From assembly GCA_028285265.1 (NCBI GenBank), contig JANQPX010000030.1, forward strand, positions 372,001 through 436,000: a DNA stretch of 64,000 nt, given 5' to 3'. Positions 48,891 through 57,172 of this stretch are shown in pieces. Numbering within the stretch: position 1 is the first letter of the stretch; every line of letters starts with the position of its first letter. The notes beneath the pieces were generated by a model, which was not told the DNA's origin, did not search any database, and worked only from the letters and a program-made list of their open reading frames with translations. This DNA comes from Geminicoccaceae bacterium (GTDB lineage: Bacteria; Pseudomonadota; Alphaproteobacteria; Geminicoccales; Geminicoccaceae). A program made the translations under genes and the position numbers.

Positions 48891-49236
48891 CAGTTCATCC
48901 TCGATCCGTGAAACTGCAGCGATATCTAGCTAACTGCGTCCCAAAAGGCCAGCGTCTCTGTTGCCGCAGGACAACCTGTCATCGTGGTCAGTTCAGGTCG
49001 TGCAGCAGCTTGGCCATGCAGAGACAAGATCGCTCAGTTCGACGTTGCGCTTTAACCACGACATCACGTTGATTATTGACGAGGCCGGGTGCCTGTCAGC
49101 GACCCGATCGTAAGGTTTGGTGTCGAGGTCTCTCGTTGGGTCTCAACCTTGGCTATCAGTGCGGGATCACCTGTTGGTTTCTTCGACAACAGCAGCGACG
49201 TTGGTCCGTGCTCTCGATCCTGCCGCAAGCGGCCGG
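48891..49236. other. Intergenic stretch, no gene recognised
   Basis: Lies between the start of icd and the end of the coiled-coil protein gene, both on the minus strand. Several short open frames on either strand lack ribosome binding sites or recognisable protein features. The icd promoter should be here, but no good TTGACA/TATAAT pair is visible on the minus strand. Confidence 0.4.
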
Positions 49237-50286
49237 TCACCCCCCAGTCAGCCTCGGCTCAGCATTCAGCGCCTCGATGAACTCGCGCACGCGTGCATTC
49301 AAGCTGTCAGCGTAGTGATCGAGGCTTTGCATGATGTCTTCCTTTCGGCTCGAAATGTCGCGATCGACACCTTCCCAATCTGCGATTCGACTGCGCCCCT
49401 CATGCAAAACTCTGTCAAGCTGCTGGCTCGACCGCGTCGTTTGGGATTTCAAGGCTTCAAGCTGCGCTTGCAGGACGTTCAATGTTTTGCTGCCGTCATC
49501 GATTGCTGAGCGGTGATCATCCATACGCTGCACAAGCGTTGGTGTTTTGCCTTCCAGGTCGGCCATGACCTTGGTGGTGTTGTCTAGCTGCAATCGGCTT
49601 TGATCCAGACCCGCTGAGACCGTGCTCAAACCGTCGGTGAGAATTGGCAGTTGGCGATCGAATGCAGCGAGTGCTCTTGCGACGTCTTTCAGTCCTTGAT
49701 CAAGCTCAAGTGCTTGTTGACGCGAGGTCTCAAGCATAACGCTCAAATCATCGGTCTGATCGGAAAGACGTCGCTCGATGTCGTCAATCGCCGAGTCGCG
49801 AATGCTCAACAGTTGGCCTTGAGCTTCCATGATCGTTGTCGCCAGGTCCTCGTCACGTGCAAGAAGATCGCGTCTTGCCTGGTCGATCTCGAGCTTGAGC
49901 TCGTCGGCCACCGCCAAACGTGGGCCAAGTTCCGTTTGGATGGCCGCAACCGTATCAGCAAGTTCCGTGGCGTAGGGGCGAAGTTCGTTCTCGACCTGAT
50001 GTGTTAGTCGGTTGCTGTAAAACAGGCTTGATCCAACCCAACCAGCGGCAACCAACAGGGTGGCAAGCGAGGCGACCGCAGCGACATGGCGCAGGTCAAA
50101 GCCTTTGAGCAATTCGATCCATGAGGTTTCAGGTTTGGGTGGTGCGATCGAGCGTCGAGGGGTTATCGTCCGGTTCGACAGGCGTTGGTCGACTGCAGCC
50201 ACCAGTCGCTGCAACTCACCTTCGAGCTTCTTCATGCGTGCCAGTGCCTGCTCGACCGACTGGTCGCCACCGCGTCCTATCGCCAT
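49237..50286 (-). CDS. Membrane-anchored coiled-coil protein, unknown function
   Basis: A 349-residue protein starting at ATG 50286 with GGAG seven bases upstream; an upstream in-frame ATG at 50436 adds 50 residues without a binding site. A short N-terminal coiled coil (ALARMKKLEGELQRLVAAVD) is followed by a linker, then one membrane segment at about residues 68-87 (VAAVASLATLLVAAGWVGSS). More than 200 residues of heptad-rich helix follow, reaching the end. The topology suggests an N-in, long helical external rod, reminiscent of chemoreceptor or Tol/RmuC-like rods but without their signatures. I do not recognise the family. Confidence 0.7.
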   Translation of the reverse strand: MAIGRGGDQSVEQALARMKKLEGELQRLVAAVDQRLSNRTITPRRSIAPPKPETSWIELLKGFDLRHVAAVASLATLLVAAGWVGSSLFYSNRLTHQVENELRPYATELADTVAAIQTELGPRLAVADELKLEIDQARRDLLARDEDLATTIMEAQGQLLSIRDSAIDDIERRLSDQTDDLSVMLETSRQQALELDQGLKDVARALAAFDRQLPILTDGLSTVSAGLDQSRLQLDNTTKVMADLEGKTPTLVQRMDDHRSAIDDGSKTLNVLQAQLEALKSQTTRSSQQLDRVLHEGRSRIADWEGVDRDISSRKEDIMQSLDHYADSLNARVREFIEALNAEPRLTGG

Positions 50287-50394
50287 TTCTATGCTCCGAA
50301 CCTTGGGCGATGCCTGCCCGCCGAACGCGACATCGTGCTGGAACGAGCCAGAATGACGGTGCGGCAAACGCCATTTATCAATTATTAGATGTAT

Positions 50395-50423
50395 ATATAT
50401 GAAGTGAAAGAACGTTTTGCGCA
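50395..50423 (-). promoter_or_regulatory. Candidate promoter of the coiled-coil protein gene
   Basis: On the minus strand TTGCGC at 50423-50418 is followed by TATATA starting at 50400, within a strongly AT-rich stretch (50380-50470). The spacing is long. Transcription would begin about 100 bases before the ATG at 50286. Confidence 0.25.
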
Positions 50424-50463
50424 ACTCACCGAACAACTAAAAATGTAGAAAATTCACCAATAT

Positions 50464-50484
50464 ATAACGCTTTTTTGGCGTTAT
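50464..50484 (-). terminator. Inverted repeat after the acyl-CoA synthetase gene
   Basis: ATAACGC at 50464-50470 and GCGTTAT at 50478-50484 form a perfect 7-bp stem around a seven-base loop. It lies 51 bases beyond the stop of the minus-strand acyl-CoA synthetase. In that direction AT-rich sequence follows but no continuous T run. Confidence 0.4.
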
Positions 50485-50535
50485 TAGGCGGCAAGACGGA
50501 ACTGATGTGAAGACGTTATGGTCGCCGTCGATGGG

Positions 50536-52182
50536 CTATAAGTTGCGCGCACGCTCGCGCAAGATAGTTTTCTGCACCTTTCCGGTCGACGTTTTGGGCA
50601 GCTCGGTCAGGACGATCCACTTCGGTGCCTTGAAATGGGCGAGGAGATCGCGGCAATGGTCAATGAGTGCCTGCTCGCTGACCTGTTCGCCGGATTTAAG
50701 TGTCACGAAGGCACAGGGCGTTTCGCCCCACTTCTCGTCGGGTTTGGCGACGACTGCGGCTTCGAGGACAGCGGGGTGACGATAGAGGGCGCCTTCAATC
50801 TCGATCGACGAGATATTCTCGCCACCGGAGATGATGATGTCCTTGGCACGGTCTTTGATTTCGATGTAGCCATCGTCGTGCATCACACCGAGATCGCCGG
50901 TATGAAACCACCCACCGGCAAAAGCGGCCTCGGTGGCCTTTGGGTCTTTCAAATATCCCTTCATGACGTCGTGGCCGCGCATCATGATTTCGCCGATGGT
51001 CTCACCATCCCGCGGGACAGGGGTCATGCTCTCGGGATCCATGACCTCCAAGCCTTCCAGAACGGGATAGGGGACCCCCTGCCGTGCAAGTTTTTGCGCC
51101 TGTTCTTCCGGTGCAAGATGCTGCCAGGAATCCTGCCAGGCACAAACGGTTGCTGGGCCGTAGACTTCGGTGAGGCCGTATACGTGGGTAACACGAATGC
51201 CGAGGTCGCCCATGGCCTGCAGCACAGCTGCAGGTGGCGCTGAAGCAGCCGTCATCATCTCGATTTTCTGAGAAAACGGCTGTCGCTCCGCATCAGATGC
51301 ATTGATGATCATGCCCATGACAACGGGAGCACCACAGAGATGGGTGACGCCGTGATCAGCGAAGGCGCGATACATTCCGGCAGCGTCGACCTTGCGAAGA
51401 CACACATGCGTGCCGGCCTGCAGACACACAGCCCAGGGAAAGCACCAGCCATTGCAATGGAACATCGGCAACGTCCAGAGATAGACTGGATGCATCTTCA
51501 TGTTCCAGACCAGAATATCGCCGATGGCATTTAGGTAAGCTCCGCGGTGATGAACCACCACGCCTTTAGGGCGGCCCGTTGTGCCTGACGTATAGTTAAG
51601 GCCGATAGCCTGCCATTCATCCTTGGGAAAGATCGGCTCGAAGGTGGGGTTTCCCTCTTCGAGCAACTGCTCATAGCTGATGTCACCGAGACGATCGCCG
51701 AGCGCGCCTTCTTCCATATCCACGACGTCGATCACAATCGGATCCGCGTTCGCCATCGCCAATGCTTCTTCGATTACCGGGCTGAATTCGGTATCGGTTA
51801 AGAGAACCTTGGCTTCGCCATGATCGAGAATGTAGGCGATGGTTTCAGCTTCTAAACGGACGTTCAGTGCATTGAGAACTGCGCCGGCCATGGGAACACC
51901 ATGATGTGCTTCCAGCATCGGCGGTGTGTTGGGCAGCATCGCCGCTACCGTATCGCCTGGCTTCACGCCATGCTTGACCAGCGCTGATGCGAGGCGGCGT
52001 GAGCGTTCGCGCAGGGTGCGGTAGTCAGCACGGTAGGAACCGTGGACCACGGCAAGCCTGTCGGGATACACGTCCGCAGCCCGCTCAAGGAAACGGAGTG
52101 GCGAGAGCGGCGCATAGTTAGCGGCATTTCGATCAAGGCCCTGTTGATAAGGGCTGTTCTCAGGATGCGCCACAAATTTCAT
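50536..52182 (-). CDS. Acyl-CoA synthetase (AMP-forming, fatty-acid-CoA ligase family)
   Basis: A 548-residue ANL superfamily enzyme that activates a carboxylic acid as its CoA thioester through an acyl-AMP. The P-loop-like YTSGTTGRPKGV, the A5 block VYGLTEVYGPA, A7 in GWFHTGDLGVMHDDGY, A8 in KDRAKDIIISGGENISSIE and the catalytic lysine in PKTSTGKVQK are all present. The sequence is closest in feel to medium-chain and methylmercaptopropionate-type ligases, but the chain length cannot be read. The start is ATG 52182 with GGAGG seven bases upstream; a frame open to 52203 has no site. Confidence 0.92.
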   Translation of the reverse strand: MKFVAHPENSPYQQGLDRNAANYAPLSPLRFLERAADVYPDRLAVVHGSYRADYRTLRERSRRLASALVKHGVKPGDTVAAMLPNTPPMLEAHHGVPMAGAVLNALNVRLEAETIAYILDHGEAKVLLTDTEFSPVIEEALAMANADPIVIDVVDMEEGALGDRLGDISYEQLLEEGNPTFEPIFPKDEWQAIGLNYTSGTTGRPKGVVVHHRGAYLNAIGDILVWNMKMHPVYLWTLPMFHCNGWCFPWAVCLQAGTHVCLRKVDAAGMYRAFADHGVTHLCGAPVVMGMIINASDAERQPFSQKIEMMTAASAPPAAVLQAMGDLGIRVTHVYGLTEVYGPATVCAWQDSWQHLAPEEQAQKLARQGVPYPVLEGLEVMDPESMTPVPRDGETIGEIMMRGHDVMKGYLKDPKATEAAFAGGWFHTGDLGVMHDDGYIEIKDRAKDIIISGGENISSIEIEGALYRHPAVLEAAVVAKPDEKWGETPCAFVTLKSGEQVSEQALIDHCRDLLAHFKAPKWIVLTELPKTSTGKVQKTILRERARNL

Positions 52183-52509
52183 GGGCAACCTCCAAGTCGG
52201 CAAACGGTAGCGATGTCGGATCAGTCAAACTGCAGAAAAAACATATACCACATTGTTCTACTGGACATAATGCAGTTGCGACTCGGTGCAGTATCGTGAT
52301 ATGCGACGCGGTCTTTGATTGCTCTCCAAGTCGGCGCTGCCCGATATGGAGAGCGACAGCGCTGACGTTTGAACTCAAGATGACCGCCGAGTATTTAGCC
52401 TGGACGGCATAAAGGCAAGGCCCAAGAAGACCGCGCCTGGCCTTTCTCTCCGTCGCCAGGATCGATGGGGCGAGCCTTAAGGACCCCGCAGGGGGCACCG
52501 GGTTGGAAC
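52183..52509. other. Divergent intergenic region with imperfect hairpin
   Basis: Separates the acyl-CoA synthetase (minus) from the next plus-strand gene. A long imperfect inverted repeat spans 52321-52354: GCTCTCC at 52321-52327 pairs with GGAGAGC at 52348-52354, with partial pairing inside. An AT-rich block at 52228-52270 is where promoters would be expected. No gene is seen. Confidence 0.45.
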
Positions 52510-52899
52510 ATGGTCGATATCGATGCCCTCGAACAGCTTTTAATCGATGCCGCGCGAGATCGCCGGACGCTTGCCTATAGCGAGGTTTTGAGCCATTTCG
52601 GAAAGCGCGTGACGCCGATCCGAGTCTATGCGCTATGTCGCGATCTGGGTGTTGTGTCTGAGCGTAATCGTGCGCGACATGAGCCGGAGCTTGCCGTTTT
52701 GGTCGTGCGTAAGACCGACCGGTTGCCGGGCGAAGGCTTTTTCCACGGCGCTTGGAAGGATGGCAGCTATGACGGGCCGGCGACCGGTCCCGCGGCGCGG
52801 GCCTATATCGATGGTCTCACTGAGTTAGTCTTTGCTTTTTTTGCCCGGCATGATCGACCCTCCGCGAACGGTGGACGAGAGACAGGCCAAAACGAGTAG
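52510..52899 (+). CDS. Conserved-looking hypothetical protein
   Basis: A 129-residue protein. The start is set at ATG 52510 (MVDIDALEQLLIDAA), because the upstream in-frame extension to 52465 is Pro/Gly/Arg-rich without likeness to the rest. The core reads RTLAYSEVLSHFGKRVTPIR, then LGVVSE and ELAVLVVRKTDRLPGEGFF, and an aromatic helix FAFFARHD near the end. A winged-helix-like beginning is possible. I do not recognise a characterised family. It is followed after 20 bases by an SDR gene. Confidence 0.65.
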   Translation: MVDIDALEQLLIDAARDRRTLAYSEVLSHFGKRVTPIRVYALCRDLGVVSERNRARHEPELAVLVVRKTDRLPGEGFFHGAWKDGSYDGPATGPAARAYIDGLTELVFAFFARHDRPSANGGRETGQNE

Positions 52900-52919
52900 G
52901 GAATGAAGGAGGGAACGGC

Positions 52920-53696
52920 ATGAGGTTCGCCGACCAAACAGTGATTGTCACCGGTGGTGCTGGCGGCATTGGGCGCGCCTGCGCGGAGCTTTTTGCCAGG
53001 GAAGGCGCGTCCGTCGTGATCGCCGATATCGATGCCCAAGGTGGTGAGACGGTGGCAAGCAGCATTGCCGAAGCCGGAGGGACGGCGGTCTGTATCCCCT
53101 GCGATGTCGGTGATGGAGGCTCAGCGACAGCATTGATTGACCAGACGATCCAGCGATTTGGGCGCCTCGATGTTTTGGTCAACAATGCCGGCATTATCAA
53201 AGCTGCTGACTTCCTCGAGATCAGCGAGGCTGATTTTGACAGCGTCATGCGGGTCAATCTAAAGGGCGCCTTTCTTGTCGGCCAGGCTGCGGCGCGAGCG
53301 ATGGTCAAAGCCGGCAAAGGCGCGATCGTCAATATGTCCTCGGCAAACGCCGTCTTGGCCATTCCGAATCAGATTCCCTATGTCGTAAGCAAAGGGGCGA
53401 TGAACCAACTCACCAACGTCATGGCTCTTGCGCTCGCCGACAAAGGCGTGCGGGTCAATGCGGTCGGTCCTGGTTCGATCATGACCGATATGTTGAAGAC
53501 GATCATGACGGATGAGGCGGCGCGTCATAAAATTCTGTCGCGCACGCCGCTGGGGCGCTGTGGAGAGCCAGACGAAATGGCGCGGGTGGTGGCATTCCTC
53601 GCTAGCGATGACGCGAGTTACATCACGGGCCAATGTGTCTATGCTGATGGCGGCCGACTTGGCTTGAATTATACCGTGCCCGTGACCACTAATTAA
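52920..53696 (+). CDS. Short-chain dehydrogenase/reductase (FabG-like)
   Basis: A 258-residue classical SDR. The cofactor loop TGGAGGIG is at residues 11-18. Asp36 and Asp38 in VVIADIDAQ point to NAD preference. NNAG is at 88-91, and the catalytic Ser141, Tyr154 and Lys158 are in place. The C-terminal GQCVYADGGRLGLNYT is typical of glucose 1-dehydrogenase and 3-oxoacyl-ACP reductase-like members. The substrate is unknown. AGGAGG lies close upstream of the ATG. Fatty acid metabolism is suggested only by the nearby acyl-CoA synthetase. Confidence 0.9.
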   Translation: MRFADQTVIVTGGAGGIGRACAELFAREGASVVIADIDAQGGETVASSIAEAGGTAVCIPCDVGDGGSATALIDQTIQRFGRLDVLVNNAGIIKAADFLEISEADFDSVMRVNLKGAFLVGQAAARAMVKAGKGAIVNMSSANAVLAIPNQIPYVVSKGAMNQLTNVMALALADKGVRVNAVGPGSIMTDMLKTIMTDEAARHKILSRTPLGRCGEPDEMARVVAFLASDDASYITGQCVYADGGRLGLNYTVPVTTN

Positions 53697-53704
53697 GCAG
53701 AAAG

Positions 53705-53729
53705 CTTAGCGATCTGGCAAAACGCTAAG
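53705..53729 (+). terminator. Hairpin after the SDR gene
   Basis: CTTAGCG at 53705-53711 pairs with CGCTAAG at 53723-53729 around an 11-base loop, eight bases after the SDR stop. The following sequence is not T-rich. Confidence 0.45.
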
Positions 53730-53833
53730 GAAACTCTTTCCAAGCTTCGTATAAGCCCTTAGAAAACCGTGTGCGTGCCATGACCTGTTATCATCGAAGG
53801 TCAGTGATTTCGAGCCGCGCTTAGGAGTAGACG

Positions 53834-54412
53834 ATGGACAGACCCCTCATGCCGAAAGCCACGGCTGTTTGGCTTGTGGACAACACGACCCTAACATTTG
53901 AGCAGATCGCCAAGTTTTGCGGGCTGCACGCGCTTGAGGTGAAGGGAATCGCTGATGGCGAGGTTGGGGCTGGCATTCGTGGTCTGGATCCGGTGTCTGG
54001 CGGTCAACTGGAACGCGGCGAGATTGAGCGCTGTGAAAAAGACTCCTCTGCGGAACTGAAGTTGCTCCGGCCTGCTGCGGCGGATATCAAACAGCCCAAG
54101 CGGAAGGCACCCCGCTATACGCCCCTTTCCAAGCGGCAGGACCGTCCCGATGCGATCGCCTGGCTGTTGCGAAATCACCCTGAACTCGCCGACCAACAGA
54201 TCTGCAAACTGCTTGGCACGACAAAGAATACCGTGAACGCCGTTCGTGACCGCACCCACTGGAAGAGCCAGGAAATCCGACCGAGGGATCCGGTCATTCT
54301 CGGCCTCTGCAGCCAGATTGACCTGGATGCTGCTGTGATCGCGGCACGTGCGGTGCGTGCCGAAGCGGGTGAACCGATCCCAGCACCCGTCGAGCTCGGC
54401 GTTGAGGACTGA
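53834..54412 (+). CDS. trcR: Cell cycle transcriptional regulator TrcR (DUF1013)
   Basis: A 192-residue DUF1013 protein, a family nearly confined to alphaproteobacteria and named TrcR in Caulobacter-type cell cycle work. The N-terminus PLMPKATAVWLVDNTTLTFE with QIAKFCGLH reads as a helix-turn-helix. A second DNA-binding-like part is PDAIAWLLRNHPELADQQIC with LLGTTKNTVNAVRDRTHW. It ends in LDAAVIAARAVRAEA. GGAG precedes the ATG. It should act in transcription, perhaps with RNA polymerase. The editing protein gene follows after 15 bases. Confidence 0.88.
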   Translation: MDRPLMPKATAVWLVDNTTLTFEQIAKFCGLHALEVKGIADGEVGAGIRGLDPVSGGQLERGEIERCEKDSSAELKLLRPAAADIKQPKRKAPRYTPLSKRQDRPDAIAWLLRNHPELADQQICKLLGTTKNTVNAVRDRTHWKSQEIRPRDPVILGLCSQIDLDAAVIAARAVRAEAGEPIPAPVELGVED

Positions 54413-54427
54413 GCGCAGCATCGATCC

Positions 54428-54940
54428 ATGACCTTTGATCGAGAGCAACTGCTCGCCCGTCTTGATGAGCTCGAGATAGATCACGAGACGATCGACCATC
54501 CAGCCGTTTTCACTGTCGATGAGGCCCAAGCACATACGGCGCATCTGCCTGGCGGGCATTGCAAGAGCTTGTTCTTGAAAGACAAGAAAGGTGGTTTGTG
54601 GCTGCTGGTCTGTCTCGATCGTCGACGGATCGACATGAACCGGCTTTCGAAGGTGCTTGGCTCCCCTAGATTGTCGTTCGGAAAGCCCGAATTGCTCCTT
54701 GAAGTCCTAGGCATCACGCCCGGATCGGTGACCCCATTTGCGTTGATTAACGATGACAGTCATCGCGTCCAGCCGCTCTTGGACAAGGCGATGCTCGACT
54801 ATGACCTCCTGAATTACCATCCGCTCACTAACGAGGCGACAACGACGATCAAGGCCTCGGATCTGCCGCGCTATATTCAGGCGATTGGCCACGATGTGCG
54901 GATTATTGACTTGGATGCCGAGGGAATCGATCGGGGCTAA
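54428..54940 (+). CDS. Prolyl-tRNA editing protein (YbaK/ProX deacylase family)
   Basis: A 170-residue free-standing editing domain, expected to hydrolyse misacylated tRNA-Pro (Ala-tRNA-Pro for the ProXp-ala/PrdX branch). HPAVFTVDEA near residue 24, the catalytic-region lysine in CKSLFLKDKKGG, and GSVTPFALINDDSHRV near 101-116 are characteristic. The length fits PrdX. The exact tRNA specificity cannot be read from sequence alone. It follows trcR by 15 bases. Confidence 0.9.
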   Translation: MTFDREQLLARLDELEIDHETIDHPAVFTVDEAQAHTAHLPGGHCKSLFLKDKKGGLWLLVCLDRRRIDMNRLSKVLGSPRLSFGKPELLLEVLGITPGSVTPFALINDDSHRVQPLLDKAMLDYDLLNYHPLTNEATTTIKASDLPRYIQAIGHDVRIIDLDAEGIDRG

Positions 54941-55060
54941 GCGCAGATTTCAGCGGTTTTGCTCAATCGACCTTGACGCAGCGGTGTTGGCAGGCGAGCC
55001 TTTTCGAGGCTCGAATGCGCGTTGCGCCAATGACGTCGCTGATCAAGACAAGGTGTCGGC

Positions 55061-57172
55061 ATGACTACCGAAATCCTGCCATCCGTCTGTCCCCATGATT
55101 GTCCGAGTGTCTGTGCGCTTGACGTCGAGCGTCTTGACGATGGGCGTCTTGGGCGTGTGCGAGGCTCCAAACGCAATCCCTACACAGCAGGCGTGGTTTG
55201 CGCCAAGGTCGCGCGATACGCTGAACGGTTTCATCATCCCGATCGACTTGGCCGTCCCTTGTTGCGGGTTGGTAAGAAAGGCGAGGGACGATTCCAGCCG
55301 ATTTCGTGGAACGAGGCCTTAGATCGTGTCGCGGAGGCTTTTTCTACGGCGGCCGCGCGTCACGGGAGTGAGACCGTTTGGCCATACTTCTTCGCGGGCA
55401 CGATGGGCTTGGTGCAGCGGGACGGCATCCATCGTCTTCGTCATGCCCTTCGCTATTCCGGACAGCACTCCACCATTTGTACTCCCCTTTCCGAGATTGG
55501 CTGGAGGGCCGGTTACGGGATGTGCTGGGGCGTCCCGGCAGAGGAAATGAGTGTATCTGACCTTGTTGTGATCTGGGGCGGGAATCCGGTGGCGACTCAG
55601 GTTAACGTGATGACCCACGTGGCTCGCGCACGCAAGCAGAACGGCGCTAAGCTTGTGGTGATCGATCCTTATCGCAACGGCACCGCCGAACAGGCGGATG
55701 TTCATTTGGCTCTCCGCCCTGGAACGGACGGCGCGCTTGCCTGTGCCGTTATGCATGTTCTGTTCCGCGACGGGCTCGCGGATCGGCATTATCTCGAGAA
55801 CTACGCCGACCATGTCGATGAGCTTGAGGCACATCTTAAGACCCGTTCGCCAGAATGGGCTGCTGGTATCACCGGTTTGGATGTCGAGGACATCGAAGGG
55901 TTTGCCTCACTCTACGGTCGGACCAAACGATCCTACATTCGCTTTGGCTATGGCTTTACCCGTTCGCGCAACGGCGTCGCGAATATGCATGCTGCAAGTT
56001 CGCTGCCGATTGTCAGCGGCGCTTTTCAGCATCAAGGAGGCGGTGCGCTTTATAGTCAGCGTGATCTGTACCATTGGGACAAAACGATGATTGAAGGGCT
56101 CGATCTTCGAGATCCTTCAATACGCGTTCTCGATCAGTCCAGGATCGGACCGGTGTTGACAGGTGACCCTCGTGATCTTGGTGATGGTCCGCCGGTGACG
56201 GCGCTCTTGATCCAAAACACCAATCCGATGGATGTGGCACCGGAACTGTCCAAAGTGCATGCTGGGTTTGGCAGGGATGACCTTTTCGTCTGTGTCCATG
56301 AGCAATTCATGACGGAAACAGCGAAAATGGCCGACGTCGTGTTGCCGGCCACCATGTTTCTGGAGCATGACGATATCTATCAAGCCGGTGGTCACGGTGC
56401 GATTCAGATCGGTCGAAAGCTGTTTGAACCCTACAGGGAGGCAAGGCCCAATCACTTCGTAATTTGTGAACTGGCCAAGCGCTTAGGCGCCCCCGATCAT
56501 TCTGGTTTTCGCATGACGGAATGGCAGCTTATTGATGATTTGCTGATCAGGTCCGGCTGGCCCAATGCTGAAACGGTTTACCAGTCAGGCGGCTATGATG
56601 CGATCCCTGACAGCGACAGTATTCGTTATCGACAGGGTTTTCCAACGAAAACAGGACGCTATCAATTCAAGCCGGATTGGGCAGCTTATGGCCCCGACCA
56701 TGCGATCATGCCGCGATTGCCTGATCACATGCCCATCATTGATCAGGCGAACGAACAGCGTCCCTATCGCTTGGTTACAGCACCCGCGCGTCATTACCTC
56801 AACACGAGCTTCACCGAGACGCCGACGTCCCTTGCCAAGGAGGCTCGCCCGACAGTTCTTGTGCATGCTGAGGATGCACGAAAGTTGAACGTCATGACTG
56901 GTGACTTGGTGCGGATCGGCAACGAGCTCGGCACTGTTTTGCTTCACGCCGAACTGGTCGACGGTCAGCAGCCGGGTGTCTTAATTGTGGAGAGTGTCTG
57001 GCCGAATCATGCGTTTATTGAAGGTATTGGCATTAACGCACTGACGTCGGCTGATCCAGGACCACCGAATGGCGGCGCTGTTTTTCATGACACGGCCGTC
57101 TGGCTTCAGGTAGAAAACAAAGCGGACTCATCCTCGGCAGATGCCGCCAATGACGCAAAGGTGCCGGCTTGA
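55061..57172 (+). CDS. Molybdopterin-dependent oxidoreductase (DMSO reductase superfamily)
   Basis: A 703-residue Mo- or W-bis-PGD enzyme. A [4Fe-4S] cluster is bound by Cys10, Cys14, Cys18 and Cys47 (CPHDCPSVC, then VVCAK). PISWNEALD, VVIWGGNPVATQ, LIQNTNPMDVAPE, VVLPATMFLEHDD and the C-terminal RLVTAPARHYLNTSF and DPGPPNGGAVFHD blocks belong to the superfamily. There is no Tat signal, so it is cytosolic. No electron-transfer subunit is encoded nearby. The substrate is unknown; formate-type or hydratase-like roles are possible. Its stop overlaps the next gene's TTG start. Confidence 0.9.
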   Translation: MTTEILPSVCPHDCPSVCALDVERLDDGRLGRVRGSKRNPYTAGVVCAKVARYAERFHHPDRLGRPLLRVGKKGEGRFQPISWNEALDRVAEAFSTAAARHGSETVWPYFFAGTMGLVQRDGIHRLRHALRYSGQHSTICTPLSEIGWRAGYGMCWGVPAEEMSVSDLVVIWGGNPVATQVNVMTHVARARKQNGAKLVVIDPYRNGTAEQADVHLALRPGTDGALACAVMHVLFRDGLADRHYLENYADHVDELEAHLKTRSPEWAAGITGLDVEDIEGFASLYGRTKRSYIRFGYGFTRSRNGVANMHAASSLPIVSGAFQHQGGGALYSQRDLYHWDKTMIEGLDLRDPSIRVLDQSRIGPVLTGDPRDLGDGPPVTALLIQNTNPMDVAPELSKVHAGFGRDDLFVCVHEQFMTETAKMADVVLPATMFLEHDDIYQAGGHGAIQIGRKLFEPYREARPNHFVICELAKRLGAPDHSGFRMTEWQLIDDLLIRSGWPNAETVYQSGGYDAIPDSDSIRYRQGFPTKTGRYQFKPDWAAYGPDHAIMPRLPDHMPIIDQANEQRPYRLVTAPARHYLNTSFTETPTSLAKEARPTVLVHAEDARKLNVMTGDLVRIGNELGTVLLHAELVDGQQPGVLIVESVWPNHAFIEGIGINALTSADPGPPNGGAVFHDTAVWLQVENKADSSSADAANDAKVPA

